Assembly: GCA_019352055.1 (NCBI GenBank) | Contig: JABBOB010000002.1 | Coordinates: 17,316 to 81,315, forward strand | From: Acidobacteriota bacterium | GTDB lineage: Bacteria > Actinomycetota > Actinomycetes > Actinomycetales > Microbacteriaceae | Length of the DNA stretch: 64,000 bases | Reading direction: 5' to 3' | In this document: piece by piece, positions 8,747 to 20,310 of the stretch | Position numbering within the stretch: the first letter of the stretch is position 1 | Layout: each line of letters opens with the position of its first letter | Program-made: the position numbers and the translations under genes | Notes under the pieces: generated by a model | Told to the model about the DNA's origin: nothing | Databases searched by the model: none | Seen by the model: the letters and a program-made list of their open reading frames with translations, nothing else

Positions 8747-10768
8747 TCAGGTGCCGGAGTAGAGGAGCAGGGTCGGGCCGTCGATGTGGATGTGCTCGCC
8801 CGGCAGCGAGTGGAGGCCGGAGACCGAGTCGTCCGCGCTCGTCCACAGCAGCTCGTAGTCCCTGATCCCCGGATGCTCGGGCAGGGCGGCGCGCATCGTC
8901 GTCACATCGCCGTGCACCACGAGCAGGGTCGTGTCGCCGGGCGCCTCCGCCAGGTGCTGGAGGGTCCGGTTCTCCGGCGCGGTCCAGGCCGCCTCGTGCA
9001 TGGGCAGCCCGTCGGCGGTGAACCAGTGCATGGCGTGTTCGCTCGTCTCGTCCGCGAACCGCGTCGGACGCAGCGCCGGGTGCTCTCGTCGGATGCGGAT
9101 CAGCCGCCGCACCACGTCCTGGAGCTCCTCCTGCCAGTCGGCGAGGTTCCAGTTGATCCAGGTGAGCGGGGCGTCCTGGCAGTAGGCGTTGTTGTTGCCC
9201 CGCTGCGTGCGGCCGAGCTCGTCGCCCGCGAGCAGCATCGGCACACCGGCGGAGAGCAGCAGGGTGCCGAGCAGGTTCCGCATCGCCCGGCGCCGGTCGG
9301 CGAGCACGCGTTCGACCCGCGTCGGCCCTTCGACGCCGAAGTTGAAGGACCGGTTGTTGTCCGTGCCGTCGCGGTTCGACTCGCCGTTGCCGAGGTTGTG
9401 CTTCGCGTTGTACGAGGTGAGATCGGTGAGCGTGAACCCGTCGTGGGCGGTGATGAAGTTGACGCTGGCGAGTGGACCTCGCTCGGGGGAGAAGTGCCAT
9501 GCCGAGCCGGACAGCTCGTTCGCCAGCGCGCCGATCCCGGTCCGCGCGAGCCCGCCGTTGCGGGTCACGACCGTGTCGGTGAGCCAGAAGTCCCGCACGG
9601 TGTCGCGGTACCGGTCGTTCCACTCCGACCAGCCGGCGGGGAAGCCGCCCGTCTGCCAGCCGCCGAGGCCGACGTCCCACGGCTCGGCGATGAGCTTGAC
9701 GTCGGCGAGCCGCGGGTCGGCGAGCAGCTCCTGGATCAGGGGCGCGTCGGGCGTGTAGGTGACGTGCTCGTCGCGCCCGAGCGTGACCGCGAGGTCGAAG
9801 CGGAAGCCGTCGATCTGCACCTCCTCGGCCCAGTAGCGCACCGAGTCGTGGATGAGGCGGCGCACCTGCTCGTGGGAGCAGTCGAGGCTGTTGCCGCAGC
9901 CCGTCGTGTCGATGTACCGCCCCTCGTCCTGCCGGTAGTAGGTGCTGTTGTCGATGCCGCGGAAGCACTGCACGGGGCCGGACGGCCCCTCCTCCGCGGT
10001 GTGGTTGTACACGACGTCGAGCCACACCTCGATGCCGGCGGCGTGCAGGTGCTTCACCATCCCCTTGAACTCGTCGAGCACCTGCTGCGGGCCCGCCGAC
10101 TGCGCGGTGAGGGAGGCGTACTGGGCGTGCGGGGCGAAGAAGCCGACGGTGTTGTAGCCCCAGTAGTTCACGAGGCCCTGCTTCATCAGGCGCCGCTCGC
10201 TCGCGGACTGGTGCACGGGCAGCAGCTCGATCGCCGTGACGCCGAGGTCCTTCAGGTAGCGGACGGTCGACTCGTGCGCGACGCCCGCGTAGGTGCCGCG
10301 GAGCGCGCGCGGCACGGATCGCAGCTGCCTCGTCAGCCCCTTCGTGTGCGCCTCGTAGACGACGCTCTCCGCGAGCGGCGTGCTGGGCTTGCGCACGTCC
10401 CCCCAGTCGAACGCGTCCCGGACGACGACGCTGCGCCACGAGTCCTGGTCGATCCGCAGGATCCCGCGGGCGTAGGGGTCGAGCAGCGGGCGGGAGCGGT
10501 CGAAGGCGTGCCGCGGGCCGTCCGGGCCGCCGACCTTGACGGCGTACCGCCGACCCGGGGTGAGCAGGGCCGACCGGCCGCTCCAGATCCCGTCGTCGCC
10601 GCGTTTCATCCGCACGGTCCGTTCCACCCAGGAGGGGTCGCGTTCGGAGAGGAGGCAGAGCTCCATGCTCGTCGCGGTCTCGCTCGCGACGCGCAGCGTG
10701 CCGCCGTCCGGGTCCACTCGGACCCCCAGGTCGCGGAACCGGTCACTCGCGAGGGGCTCGGCCTGCAC
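8747..10768 (-). CDS. glgX: Glycogen debranching enzyme GlgX (first copy)
   Basis: A 673-residue GH13 isoamylase-type enzyme that cleaves alpha-1,6 branches of glucan, especially those shortened by the phosphorylase. Family motifs in order: ESVVYEAHTKGLTRQ, GVTAIELLPVHQS, NYWGYNTVGFFAPHAQYAS, LDVVYNHTAEEGPSG, VQIDGFRFDLAVTLGR (nucleophile Asp), VKLIAEPWDVGLGGWQ (acid/base Glu) and SVNFITAHDGFTLTDL. It starts at GTG 10768, six bases after TAGGGT on the minus strand, so it is probably leaderless. It is clearly distinct from the second glgX-type gene at 46166-48388. It may serve glycogen breakdown with GlgP, whereas the other copy sits with treY and treZ. Confidence 0.93.
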   Translation of the reverse strand: MQAEPLASDRFRDLGVRVDPDGGTLRVASETATSMELCLLSERDPSWVERTVRMKRGDDGIWSGRSALLTPGRRYAVKVGGPDGPRHAFDRSRPLLDPYARGILRIDQDSWRSVVVRDAFDWGDVRKPSTPLAESVVYEAHTKGLTRQLRSVPRALRGTYAGVAHESTVRYLKDLGVTAIELLPVHQSASERRLMKQGLVNYWGYNTVGFFAPHAQYASLTAQSAGPQQVLDEFKGMVKHLHAAGIEVWLDVVYNHTAEEGPSGPVQCFRGIDNSTYYRQDEGRYIDTTGCGNSLDCSHEQVRRLIHDSVRYWAEEVQIDGFRFDLAVTLGRDEHVTYTPDAPLIQELLADPRLADVKLIAEPWDVGLGGWQTGGFPAGWSEWNDRYRDTVRDFWLTDTVVTRNGGLARTGIGALANELSGSAWHFSPERGPLASVNFITAHDGFTLTDLTSYNAKHNLGNGESNRDGTDNNRSFNFGVEGPTRVERVLADRRRAMRNLLGTLLLSAGVPMLLAGDELGRTQRGNNNAYCQDAPLTWINWNLADWQEELQDVVRRLIRIRREHPALRPTRFADETSEHAMHWFTADGLPMHEAAWTAPENRTLQHLAEAPGDTTLLVVHGDVTTMRAALPEHPGIRDYELLWTSADDSVSGLHSLPGEHIHIDGPTLLLYSGT

Positions 10769-10773
10769 GCGCC

Positions 10774-10780
10774 TACCCTA
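10774..10780. promoter_or_regulatory. Overlapping divergent -10 elements (glgX and cysteine desulfurase)
   Basis: The 7 bases TACCCTA read as TACCCT on the plus strand (9 bases before ATG 10789) and as TAGGGT on the minus strand (6 bases before GTG 10768). The gap between the two start codons is only 20 bases, so both genes must be leaderless or nearly so. Confidence 0.5.
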
Positions 10781-10788
10781 ATGACGCG

Positions 10789-11940
10789 ATGCCCGCCTAC
10801 CTCGACCACGCCGCGGGGACGACCCTCCGCCCGGCGGCCGCCGCGGCCCTCGCGGACGCGCTGGGTGCGGTCGGGAACCCCTCATCGGTGCACCGCCACG
10901 GGCAGGCGGCCCGAGCGCTGCTCGAGGAGGCGCGCGAGCGGCTCGCCGCGGCCGCGGGCTGCGACCCGGTCGAGGTGCTGTTCACCTCCGGCGGCACGGA
11001 GGCGGTGAACCTCGCGGTCGTCGGCGGCTGGCGCGCCCGTCGCGGTGCGCTCCTCCTGCCGGGCGGCGAGCACGCTGCGACCGTCGAAGCGGCGGAGGCG
11101 GTCGCCAGGGAGGGCGCCCGGGTCGTGCAGCTGCCCGTCGACGCTGATGCGCGGCTCGATCCGGGTGTGCTCGCCGGAGCGCTCGCAGGGGAGCCCGACG
11201 CATCGCTGGTCACGGTGCTGTCGGCCAACAACGAGGTCGGTACCCGCAACGACGTCCCGGCCCTGACCGCGGCCGCCCGGGCAGCCGGGGTGCCGATCCA
11301 CGTCGACGCCGTCGCCGCGTTCGGCTCGGTGCCGACCCGGTTCGACGACTCCGGCGCGGACCTGATGAGCGTGTCGGCCGTCAAGATCGGCGGTCCGGCC
11401 GGGATCGGGGCGCTCCTCGCGAACCGGACCGCTCCGCTGACACCGCTGCTCCACGGCGGCGGCCAGGAACGCGGGATGCGGTCCGGCACCCCGTCCGCAG
11501 CGCTGGCGATCGCGTTCGCCGTCGCGGCGGAGGAGGCGGTCGCCGCGATCGCCGCTGAGGCGGGGCGGCTGACCGCCCTCCGGGACCGGGCGCTGGCCGG
11601 GCTGCTCGCCGCGCTGCCCGATGCGACCCTCCGGGGCGCCCCGCCCGGGGAGGGGCGCCTGCCGGGCAGCATCCACGTGACCGTCCGCGGCGCGGACGGG
11701 GAATCCCTCCTCCTCCTGCTCGACTCGGCCGGGGTCTCCGTCAGCACCGGCTCCGCCTGCCTCGCGGGCGTGACCCGGCTGTCGCCCGTGCTGCTGGCGA
11801 TGGGGCTGACGGAGGAGGAGGCGCGCGGCGCGCTCCGGATCACGTTCGGCCACTCGTCGACGGACGCGGACGTCGACGCCCTCCTGGCGGCGCTGCCGTC
11901 GCTCGCGCCCGCCCTGCGCAAGGGCCGTCAGGCGCGCTGA
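10789..11940 (+). CDS. Cysteine desulfurase (NifS/IscS type)
   Basis: A 383-residue PLP enzyme that takes sulfur from cysteine and passes it on as persulfide. Family features: YLDHAAGTTLRPAA at the N-terminus, FTSGGTEAVNLAV, and LLPGGEHAATVEA. The PLP lysine should be in SVSAVKIGGPAGIGALL (family SxHK is here AVK, so the usual His is replaced by Val). The persulfide Cys is in STGSACLAGVTRLSP. It lies upstream of mnmA, and a cysteine desulfurase next to mnmA is a common actinobacterial arrangement: it is the likely sulfur source for tRNA 2-thiouridine. It could also serve other sulfur pathways. Confidence 0.92.
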   Translation: MPAYLDHAAGTTLRPAAAAALADALGAVGNPSSVHRHGQAARALLEEARERLAAAAGCDPVEVLFTSGGTEAVNLAVVGGWRARRGALLLPGGEHAATVEAAEAVAREGARVVQLPVDADARLDPGVLAGALAGEPDASLVTVLSANNEVGTRNDVPALTAAARAAGVPIHVDAVAAFGSVPTRFDDSGADLMSVSAVKIGGPAGIGALLANRTAPLTPLLHGGGQERGMRSGTPSAALAIAFAVAAEEAVAAIAAEAGRLTALRDRALAGLLAALPDATLRGAPPGEGRLPGSIHVTVRGADGESLLLLLDSAGVSVSTGSACLAGVTRLSPVLLAMGLTEEEARGALRITFGHSSTDADVDALLAALPSLAPALRKGRQAR

Positions 11941-12038
11941 CCCTCCCGCCCGACCGCCGGCGCGCCCGGCCGCATCCGGCCCGGTACGGCTCCCGGCGGC
12001 CGGTCGCCGTCCGGGCCCGATCCTCGGGAAGTGGCGCC

Positions 12039-12044
12039 TAGCCT
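12039..12044 (+). promoter_or_regulatory. Probable -10 element for leaderless mnmA
   Basis: TAGCCT lies 7 bases before GTG 12052. The spacing matches other leaderless starts in the window and helped decide the mnmA start. Confidence 0.45.
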
Positions 12045-12051
12045 GGTCGGC

Positions 12052-13149
12052 GTGAAGGTGCTGGCGGCGATGAGCGGCGGGGTCGACTCCGCCGTGGCCG
12101 CGGCACGGGCCGTCGACGCCGGTCACGACGTCACCGGCGTGCACCTCGCCCTCAACCGCAACGCCGGCACCCTCCGCACGGGCTCGCGCGGCTGCTGCAC
12201 GATCGAGGACGCGATGGACGCCCGTCGCGTCGCGGACCGCATCGGGATCCCGTTCTACGTCTGGGACTTCAGCGAACGGTTCGCCGAGGAGGTCGTCGAC
12301 GACTTCGTCGCCGAGTACGCCGCCGGGCGCACGCCCAACCCCTGCCTGCGCTGCAACGAACGGATCAAGTTCGCGGCGTTGCTCGATCGCGCGGTCGCGC
12401 TCGGCTTCGACGCGGTGTGCACCGGGCACTACGCCGTCGTGCGCACCGACGGGCGCGGGCGCCGCCAGCTGCACCGCGCCTCCGACGAGGCCAAGGACCA
12501 GTCCTACGTGCTCGGCGTGCTGACGGGGGAGCAGCTCGCACACGCGATGTTCCCGCTGGGGGAGACCCCGTCGAAGGCGATCGTGCGGGCCGAGGCGGCG
12601 GAGCGCGGGTTCCGCGTCGCGAGCAAGCCGGACAGCCACGACATCTGCTTCATCCCCGACGGCGACACCCGCGGTTGGCTCGCGGAGCGGCTCGGCAGCG
12701 CCACAGGTCCCGTCGTCGACCGGGACGGCACCGAGCTCGGCAGCCACGAGGGCGCCCTCGCCTACACGGTGGGGCAGCGCCGCGGCCTCTCGCTGACGCG
12801 GCCGGCTCCCGACGGGCGCCCCCGGTTCGTGCTCGAGGTGAAGCCCGCGACGAACACCGTGGTGGTCGGGCCGAAGGAGGCGCTCGCGATCGGCGCGCTC
12901 GCCGGTTCCCGGATGTCGTGGGCCGGCTCGCGACCGGAGCGGCCCGAGTTCCGCTGCGACGTGCAGGTGCGCGCGCACGCCGACCCGGTGCCGGCGCTCG
13001 CCGCGTTCGAGGGCCCGGAGCTCGTGGTGCGACCCGACGAGCCGATCATCGGCCTCGCGCCGGGGCAGAGCGCGGTGCTCTACGAGGGCACCCGCGTGCT
13101 CGGGCAGATCACCGTCGATCGCACGGTCTCCGCGGCGTCTGTCGCCTGA
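12052..13149 (+). CDS. mnmA: tRNA-specific 2-thiouridylase MnmA
   Basis: A 365-residue ATP-dependent enzyme that thiolates U34 of tRNAs for Lys, Glu and Gln. It has the PP-loop [15 protein letters not shown] near the start, and the catalytic pair of cysteines: [12 protein letters not shown] and [17 protein letters not shown]. The motif [11 protein letters not shown] is also typical. GTG 12052 (protein starts [10 protein letters not shown]) is preferred over an in-frame GTG at 12031, because TAGCCT lies 7 bases ahead and homologues begin here. It is probably supplied by the desulfurase encoded just upstream. Confidence 0.95.
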   Translation: MKVLAAMSGGVDSAVAAARAVDAGHDVTGVHLALNRNAGTLRTGSRGCCTIEDAMDARRVADRIGIPFYVWDFSERFAEEVVDDFVAEYAAGRTPNPCLRCNERIKFAALLDRAVALGFDAVCTGHYAVVRTDGRGRRQLHRASDEAKDQSYVLGVLTGEQLAHAMFPLGETPSKAIVRAEAAERGFRVASKPDSHDICFIPDGDTRGWLAERLGSATGPVVDRDGTELGSHEGALAYTVGQRRGLSLTRPAPDGRPRFVLEVKPATNTVVVGPKEALAIGALAGSRMSWAGSRPERPEFRCDVQVRAHADPVPALAAFEGPELVVRPDEPIIGLAPGQSAVLYEGTRVLGQITVDRTVSAASVA

Positions 13150-15516
<2,367 letters not shown>

Positions 15517-15529
15517 TCCCTGCACCGCA

Positions 15530-15585
15530 GCCTTGCCGGGAATCGGGGGCCCCGACGGCGTGTCGGCCCCGGTTCGAGGCAAGGC
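15530..15585 (+). terminator. Stem-loop after ligA, probable terminator
   Basis: GCCTTGCC (15530-15537) pairs with GGCAAGGC (15578-15585). Inside, GGGGCC pairs with GGCCCC, and CCGAC pairs with GTCGG at the tip. It begins 13 bases after the ligA stop. Confidence 0.5.
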
Positions 15586-15648
15586 CGAGGTCGGCCGGTC
15601 GGGTGGGAGACCCGGGAGGGGGCACGGGAGGAGACGTGCACCGCCCAA

Positions 15649-15654
15649 TAGACT
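15649..15654 (+). promoter_or_regulatory. Probable -10 element for the leaderless gatCAB operon
   Basis: TAGACT lies 7 bases before ATG 15662 of gatC, with no ribosome binding site between. Confidence 0.5.
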
Positions 15655-15661
15655 CGAAGCC

Positions 15662-15973
15662 ATGCCCGACGCGTCTGCAGAGATCACCGTCGCCGACGTC
15701 CAGCACCTCGCGGGGCTCGCTCGCATCGCCCTCGAACCCGGCGAGATCGAGCACCTCGCAGGCGAGCTGAACCAGATCGTCGACTCGGTCCGCAAGGTGC
15801 AGGAGGTCGCGACGCCCGACGTCCCGGCGACGAGCCATCCCCTGCCGCTCGTCAACGTGCTCCGCGCCGACGAGGTCGGAGCGGTCCTGACCCAGCAGCA
15901 GGTCCTCTCCGGAGCACCGGATGCGTTCGACGGCCGATTCCGGGTCCCCGCGATCCTCGGCGAGGAGCAGTAG
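15662..15973 (+). CDS. gatC: Asp-tRNA(Asn)/Glu-tRNA(Gln) amidotransferase subunit C
   Basis: A 103-residue small subunit that wraps around GatA and stabilises the GatCAB complex. It has the usual N-terminus ([21 protein letters not shown]) and C-terminal half ([13 protein letters not shown] ... [11 protein letters not shown]). It is first in a tight gatC-gatA-gatB operon. Its stop shares one base with the gatA GTG (TAGTG), implying translational coupling. Confidence 0.95.
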   Translation: MPDASAEITVADVQHLAGLARIALEPGEIEHLAGELNQIVDSVRKVQEVATPDVPATSHPLPLVNVLRADEVGAVLTQQQVLSGAPDAFDGRFRVPAILGEEQ

Positions 15974-17529
15974 TGAGCGACCTCATCCACTGGACCGCCG
16001 CGGAGCTCGCGGGCCACCTCGCCGCCGGCGACGTCTCGAGCGTCGAGGCGACGCGAGCCCACCTCGATCGCATCGCAGAGGTCGAGCCGGACGTCCACGC
16101 GTTCCTCCACGTCGCCGGCGAGGCGGCCATGGCCCGCGCGGCCGAGATCGACCGGCTCCGAGCCGCCGGCGAGGCGCCGAGCCCGCTCGCGGGCGTCCCG
16201 GTCGCGATCAAGGACGTGCTCTGCACCGCGGACATGCCGTCGACCGCGGCATCGAAGATCCTCGAGGGCTGGATCCCGCCCTACGACGCGACGCCGGTCG
16301 CCCGCCTCCGCGCGGCAGGGCTGATCCCGCTCGGCAAGACGAACATGGACGAGTTCGCGATGGGCTCGTCGACCGAGTACTCGGCCTACGGTCCGACCCG
16401 CAACCCGTGGGACCTGACCCGCATCCCCGGCGGCTCCGGCGGCGGGTCCGCTGCGGCCGTCGCAGCGTTCGAGGCGCCCGTCGCGCTCGGCTCCGACACC
16501 GGCGGCTCGATCCGGCAGCCCGCCTCCGTCACGGGTTCGGTCGGTGTGAAGCCGACCTACGGCGGTGTCAGCCGCTACGGCGCCATCGCGCTCGCATCGA
16601 GCCTCGACCAGGTCGGTCCGGTCAGCCGCACGGTGCTCGACGCCGGCCTGATCCACGACGTCATCGGCGGCTACGACCCCAACGACGCGACGAGCCTGAA
16701 GGACGAGTGGCCGTCGATGGCCGAGGCCGCGCGCCGCGGGGCCGCGCAGGGATCCCTGGACGGCGTCCGGGTCGGTGTCGTCAAGCAGCTGAACGGCGAG
16801 GGCTTCCAGGAGGGGGTCCGCGCGCGGTTCGCCGAGTCGCTCGAGCGCATGGCCGCCGCCGGCGCGGAGATCGTCGAGGTCGAGGCGCCCCACTTCGAGT
16901 ACGCGATCAGCGCGTACTACCTGATTCTCCCCGCGGAGGCCTCGAGCAACCTCGCGAAGTACGATTCGGTGCGCTTCGGCCTGCGGGTCGACCCCGGGCG
17001 CTCGACCACCGAGCAGGTCATGTCGGTGAGCCGGGAGCGGGGCTTCGGCCCAGAGGTGAAGCGCCGCATCATCCTCGGTACGTACGCGCTCTCGGCCGGC
17101 TACTACGACGCGTACTACGGCAGCGCGCAGCAGGTCCGCACGCTCGTGCAGCGCGACTTCACGGCAGCGTTCGAGCAGGCGGACGTGCTCGTGTCGCCGT
17201 CGACGCCGACGACCGCGTTCCGGTTCGGCGAGAAGGTCGACGATCCGCTGGCGATGTACCTGAACGACGTGACGACGATCCCGGCGAACCTCGCGGGCGT
17301 GCCGGGCATGAGCCTCCCGATCGGCCTGGCACCCGAGGACGGCCTCCCGGTCGGGCTGCAGATCATGGCGCCTGCGCGCGAGGACGCACGCCTGTACCGC
17401 GTGGGGGCGACCCTGGAGGCGTTGCAGGACGCCGAGTGGGGCGCGCCGCTGCTGTCGCGCGCGCCGGAGCTGGGCCGGCCGGTGCCCGTGCCGGGCTTCG
17501 GCACCGAGCCGGACGGAGGGACCCGCTGA
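15973..17529 (+). CDS. gatA: Asp-tRNA(Asn)/Glu-tRNA(Gln) amidotransferase subunit A
   Basis: A 518-residue amidase-signature enzyme that releases ammonia from glutamine for transamidation of misacylated tRNA. The Ser-Ser-Lys catalytic set is visible: Lys in [12 protein letters not shown], and the serines in [17 protein letters not shown] and [18 protein letters not shown]. It starts with GTG, overlapping the gatC stop, and overlaps gatB by one base (TGATG). Confidence 0.97.
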   Translation: MSDLIHWTAAELAGHLAAGDVSSVEATRAHLDRIAEVEPDVHAFLHVAGEAAMARAAEIDRLRAAGEAPSPLAGVPVAIKDVLCTADMPSTAASKILEGWIPPYDATPVARLRAAGLIPLGKTNMDEFAMGSSTEYSAYGPTRNPWDLTRIPGGSGGGSAAAVAAFEAPVALGSDTGGSIRQPASVTGSVGVKPTYGGVSRYGAIALASSLDQVGPVSRTVLDAGLIHDVIGGYDPNDATSLKDEWPSMAEAARRGAAQGSLDGVRVGVVKQLNGEGFQEGVRARFAESLERMAAAGAEIVEVEAPHFEYAISAYYLILPAEASSNLAKYDSVRFGLRVDPGRSTTEQVMSVSRERGFGPEVKRRIILGTYALSAGYYDAYYGSAQQVRTLVQRDFTAAFEQADVLVSPSTPTTAFRFGEKVDDPLAMYLNDVTTIPANLAGVPGMSLPIGLAPEDGLPVGLQIMAPAREDARLYRVGATLEALQDAEWGAPLLSRAPELGRPVPVPGFGTEPDGGTR

Positions 17530-19055
17530 TGGCCGGAGCGTCTGCCAAGGACGTGCTCATGGACTACGACGAGGCGCTCGAGCGGTTCGAGCCGGTGCTC
17601 GGATTCGAGGTCCACGTCGAACTGTCGACGGCCACCAAGATGTTCTCCGCGGCACCGAATCCCGCTGCGCACGGCGCCGACTCGTCGGTGCCGAACTCGA
17701 TGGTCGCCCCGGTCGACATGGGGCTGCCCGGCGCGCTGCCGCTCGTGAACGCGCAGGCCGTCCGCTACTCGATCTCGCTGGGCCTCGCGCTCGGCTGCTC
17801 GATCGCCCCTTCGAGCCGGTTCGCGCGGAAGAACTACTTCTACCCGGACCTGGGGAAGAACTACCAGATCAGCCAGTACGACGAGCCGATCGCCTTCGAG
17901 GGATCGGTCGAGGTTGAGCTGGAGGACGGCGTCACGTGGACCGTCCCGATCGAACGCGCGCACATGGAGGAAGACGCCGGAAAGCTCACGCACGTCGGCG
18001 GCTCCACCGGCCGCATCCAGGGTGCGGACCACTCGCTCGTCGACTACAACCGTGCGGGGGTGCCGCTGGTCGAGATCGTCACGAAGCCGATCTACGGCAC
18101 CGAGCACCGGGCGCCCGAGATCGGCAAGGCGTACGTGGCGACGATCCGCGACATCGTGCGCTCGCTCGGCATCTCCGAGGCGCGGATGGACCGGGGCAAC
18201 CTCCGCTGCGACGCGAACGTCTCCATCCGTCCGCGCGGCCAGGCGCGGCTCGGGACGCGGACCGAGACGAAGAACGTGAACAGCCTCCGCTCGGTCGAGC
18301 GCGCGGTGCGGTACGAGATCCAGCGGCAGGCAGCGATCCTCGCCGCCGGCGGCTCGATCGTGCAGGAGACGCGGCACTGGCACGAGGACACCGGGACGAC
18401 GAGCGCGGGCCGGCCGAAGTCCGACGCCGACGACTACCGGTACTTCCCCGAGCCGGACCTGCTGCCGGTCCAGCCGTCGCCCGAGCTGATCGAGGAGCTG
18501 CGCGCCGCGCTGCCCGAGTCGCCGGTGGCGTTCCGCAAGCGCCTCCAGGCCGACTACGGCTTCACCGACAGCGAGTTCCGCGACATCGTGAACGCGGGCG
18601 TCCTGGCCGAGCTCGAGGCGACCGTCGCGAAGGGCGCCGCCCCGGCGCAGGCCCGCAAGTGGTGGCTCGGCGAGATCCTCCGCATCGCGAACGCGCGGGG
18701 CGTCGACGCCGGCACGCTCGTGTCGCCGATCCACGTCAGCGAGCTCATCGCGCTCGTCGAGAACGGCGATCTCACGGACCGGCTCGCCCGACAGGTGCTC
18801 GAGGGCGTCGTGGCGGGGGAGGGCAGCCCCGAGCAGGTGGTCGCCGCGCGTTCGCTGAAGGTCGTCTCCGACGACTCGGCGCTCATCGCCGCGATCGACA
18901 CCGCGCTCGCGAGTCAGCCCGATGTGCTGCAGAAGATCAAGGACGGCAAGGTCCAGGCCGCCGGTGCCGTCATCGGCGCGGTCATGAAGGCGATGCGGGG
19001 CCAGGCGGACGCGGCGCGGGTGCGCGAGCTGGTGCTGGAGCGAGCGCAGGCCTGA
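17529..19055 (+). CDS. gatB: Asp-tRNA(Asn)/Glu-tRNA(Gln) amidotransferase subunit B
   Basis: A 508-residue subunit that phosphorylates the mischarged Glu- or Asp-tRNA and receives ammonia through a channel from GatA. Family motifs are [56 protein letters not shown] and [10 protein letters not shown]. The C-terminal tRNA-binding YqeY-like domain ends the protein. ATG 17529 overlaps the gatA stop. A second ATG 36 bases downstream is possible, but would remove a variable tail only. Confidence 0.97.
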   Translation: MAGASAKDVLMDYDEALERFEPVLGFEVHVELSTATKMFSAAPNPAAHGADSSVPNSMVAPVDMGLPGALPLVNAQAVRYSISLGLALGCSIAPSSRFARKNYFYPDLGKNYQISQYDEPIAFEGSVEVELEDGVTWTVPIERAHMEEDAGKLTHVGGSTGRIQGADHSLVDYNRAGVPLVEIVTKPIYGTEHRAPEIGKAYVATIRDIVRSLGISEARMDRGNLRCDANVSIRPRGQARLGTRTETKNVNSLRSVERAVRYEIQRQAAILAAGGSIVQETRHWHEDTGTTSAGRPKSDADDYRYFPEPDLLPVQPSPELIEELRAALPESPVAFRKRLQADYGFTDSEFRDIVNAGVLAELEATVAKGAAPAQARKWWLGEILRIANARGVDAGTLVSPIHVSELIALVENGDLTDRLARQVLEGVVAGEGSPEQVVAARSLKVVSDDSALIAAIDTALASQPDVLQKIKDGKVQAAGAVIGAVMKAMRGQADAARVRELVLERAQA

Positions 19056-19129
19056 GGCGCTCTCCCCGGCCCCGAGGGCGTCGGTCGCTCCCGGCCTCCG
19101 TCCTGCTGCGGACCGCGATCGGAACCGGG

Positions 19130-19146
19130 CGCCGCGATTCGCGGCG
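19130..19146. terminator. Short palindrome between convergent gatB and hydrolase
   Basis: CGCCGCGA and TCGCGGCG meet around a single T, two bases before the stop codon of the minus-strand hydrolase. A terminator is plausible but the stem is short. Confidence 0.35.
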
Positions 19147-19148
19147 GG

Positions 19149-19976
19149 TCAGGCACCCGGGGTGCGGTACTTCTCGAAGAACCGCGTGACCGCGGACGGC
19201 GAGTAGTTGGACGCGTCGCCGTGGGCGCCGGTCGTGTGGAAGTACGTCACCGGCGCGCCGGACGCTCTCGCTTCCGCGACGCAGACCGCCGCGTTCGTGG
19301 CCGGCGGCACGGTCGTGTCGGTGGGGGACGCCCACACGATCATGGGGGTGCTGCCCACCTGCACCGGCGCGATCGGCGCCAGGCTCCTGCCGCGCCATGA
19401 GGACCGGATTGACGCCTGGAACCGCGCCTCGCGCATGGTGCGGATGTCGCACACCGGGAACCACGCGGTAGCGGCGCGCACGCCGGGGAGCGTCCTCGCC
19501 AGCTGCATCGTCGCGAGACCGCCCATGGACTCGCCCATCAGGAACACGTCATGCAGGTGGTACCTGCCGGCCGCCCGCGCGATCAGCCGGCGGTAGTCGG
19601 CGACGCTCGCCGGATCGCCCCACGCCTCGCCGTCCGCGTCAGCAGCGAGGAGGGTGAACCCGGCATCGCTCACCCCATCGGCGACCGACGCCTCCTCCCT
19701 CCGGCTCAGCAGCGACCATCGCGTCTGCCCCCATCCGTGCAGGAAGACGACGAGGCCGCCGTTCGACTTCCTCGGCACGACGACGAGGGACGCCGTCGCC
19801 GCGTCGTCGACCACCTGCGCGCCCGCGGAGCGCAGCCGGGCGGCCTCGGCCTCGTGCGGGGCGACGAGCGGCGCCTGCGGCGGCACGGCCGAGGAGGCGG
19901 CGCATCCGGTGAGGGTCGTGAGGACCAGCAGCGCAGCCGCGACCGCCGCGACGGCACATCGCGGGCGGTGACTCAC
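19149..19976 (-). CDS. Secreted lipoprotein alpha/beta hydrolase
   Basis: A 275-residue protein with a lipoprotein signal: after GTG 19976 it has a basic start (SHRPR), a hydrophobic stretch, and the lipobox LTGC (Cys about residue 23). The mature part is an alpha/beta hydrolase: oxyanion region GGLVVFLHGWGQTRW, nucleophile elbow MGESMGGLATMQ, and a late acid and His (VWASPTDTTVPP ... HTTGAHGDASNY). It probably acts outside the membrane on an ester or peptide, but the substrate cannot be read from the sequence. It converges on gatB. Confidence 0.82.
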   Translation of the reverse strand: MSHRPRCAVAAVAAALLVLTTLTGCAASSAVPPQAPLVAPHEAEAARLRSAGAQVVDDAATASLVVVPRKSNGGLVVFLHGWGQTRWSLLSRREEASVADGVSDAGFTLLAADADGEAWGDPASVADYRRLIARAAGRYHLHDVFLMGESMGGLATMQLARTLPGVRAATAWFPVCDIRTMREARFQASIRSSWRGRSLAPIAPVQVGSTPMIVWASPTDTTVPPATNAAVCVAEARASGAPVTYFHTTGAHGDASNYSPSAVTRFFEKYRTPGA

Positions 19977-20310
19977 CCCGTCATTGTGCGGGCGCGGATC
20001 GGTGCGATCGGTCCACGGTCCGGGCCCGGTCGCATTCGTACCGAATCGTGATGCGTACCCCCCGGAACAGGGCGCACGACACGGTTCCGGGGCCCGCGGG
20101 CCGCCGCGTACGCTCGAGCCACTCGCCGCAGCAGACGTCCTCTTCTCTTCACTCCATGCCTGCGGCGGCCACGAGGCGGCCGGTTCGACACGGTCGCCGT
20201 GCTGCGGGATGCGCGGCATCGGCATCCCTGCGACGCCGTGCCGCGCATCCCGCCGAACCGTCTGTTGACCAGCGGTTCGCCGACCCCTCCCGGTCCGGGA
20301 GAATGGCATC
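19977..20310. other. Intergenic region with two inverted repeats, no gene recognised
   Basis: A 334-base spacer between two divergent genes. It holds an inverted repeat CCCCGGAAC (20060-20068) with GTTCCGGGG (20084-20092), and a second, CGAACCG (20254-20260) with CGGTTCG (20273-20279). Either could be an operator. On the minus strand CACAAT precedes the hydrolase GTG by 6 bases. On the plus strand GAGAAT precedes GTG 20311 by 6 bases. Small open frames here look like chance reads of GC-rich DNA. Confidence 0.4.
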
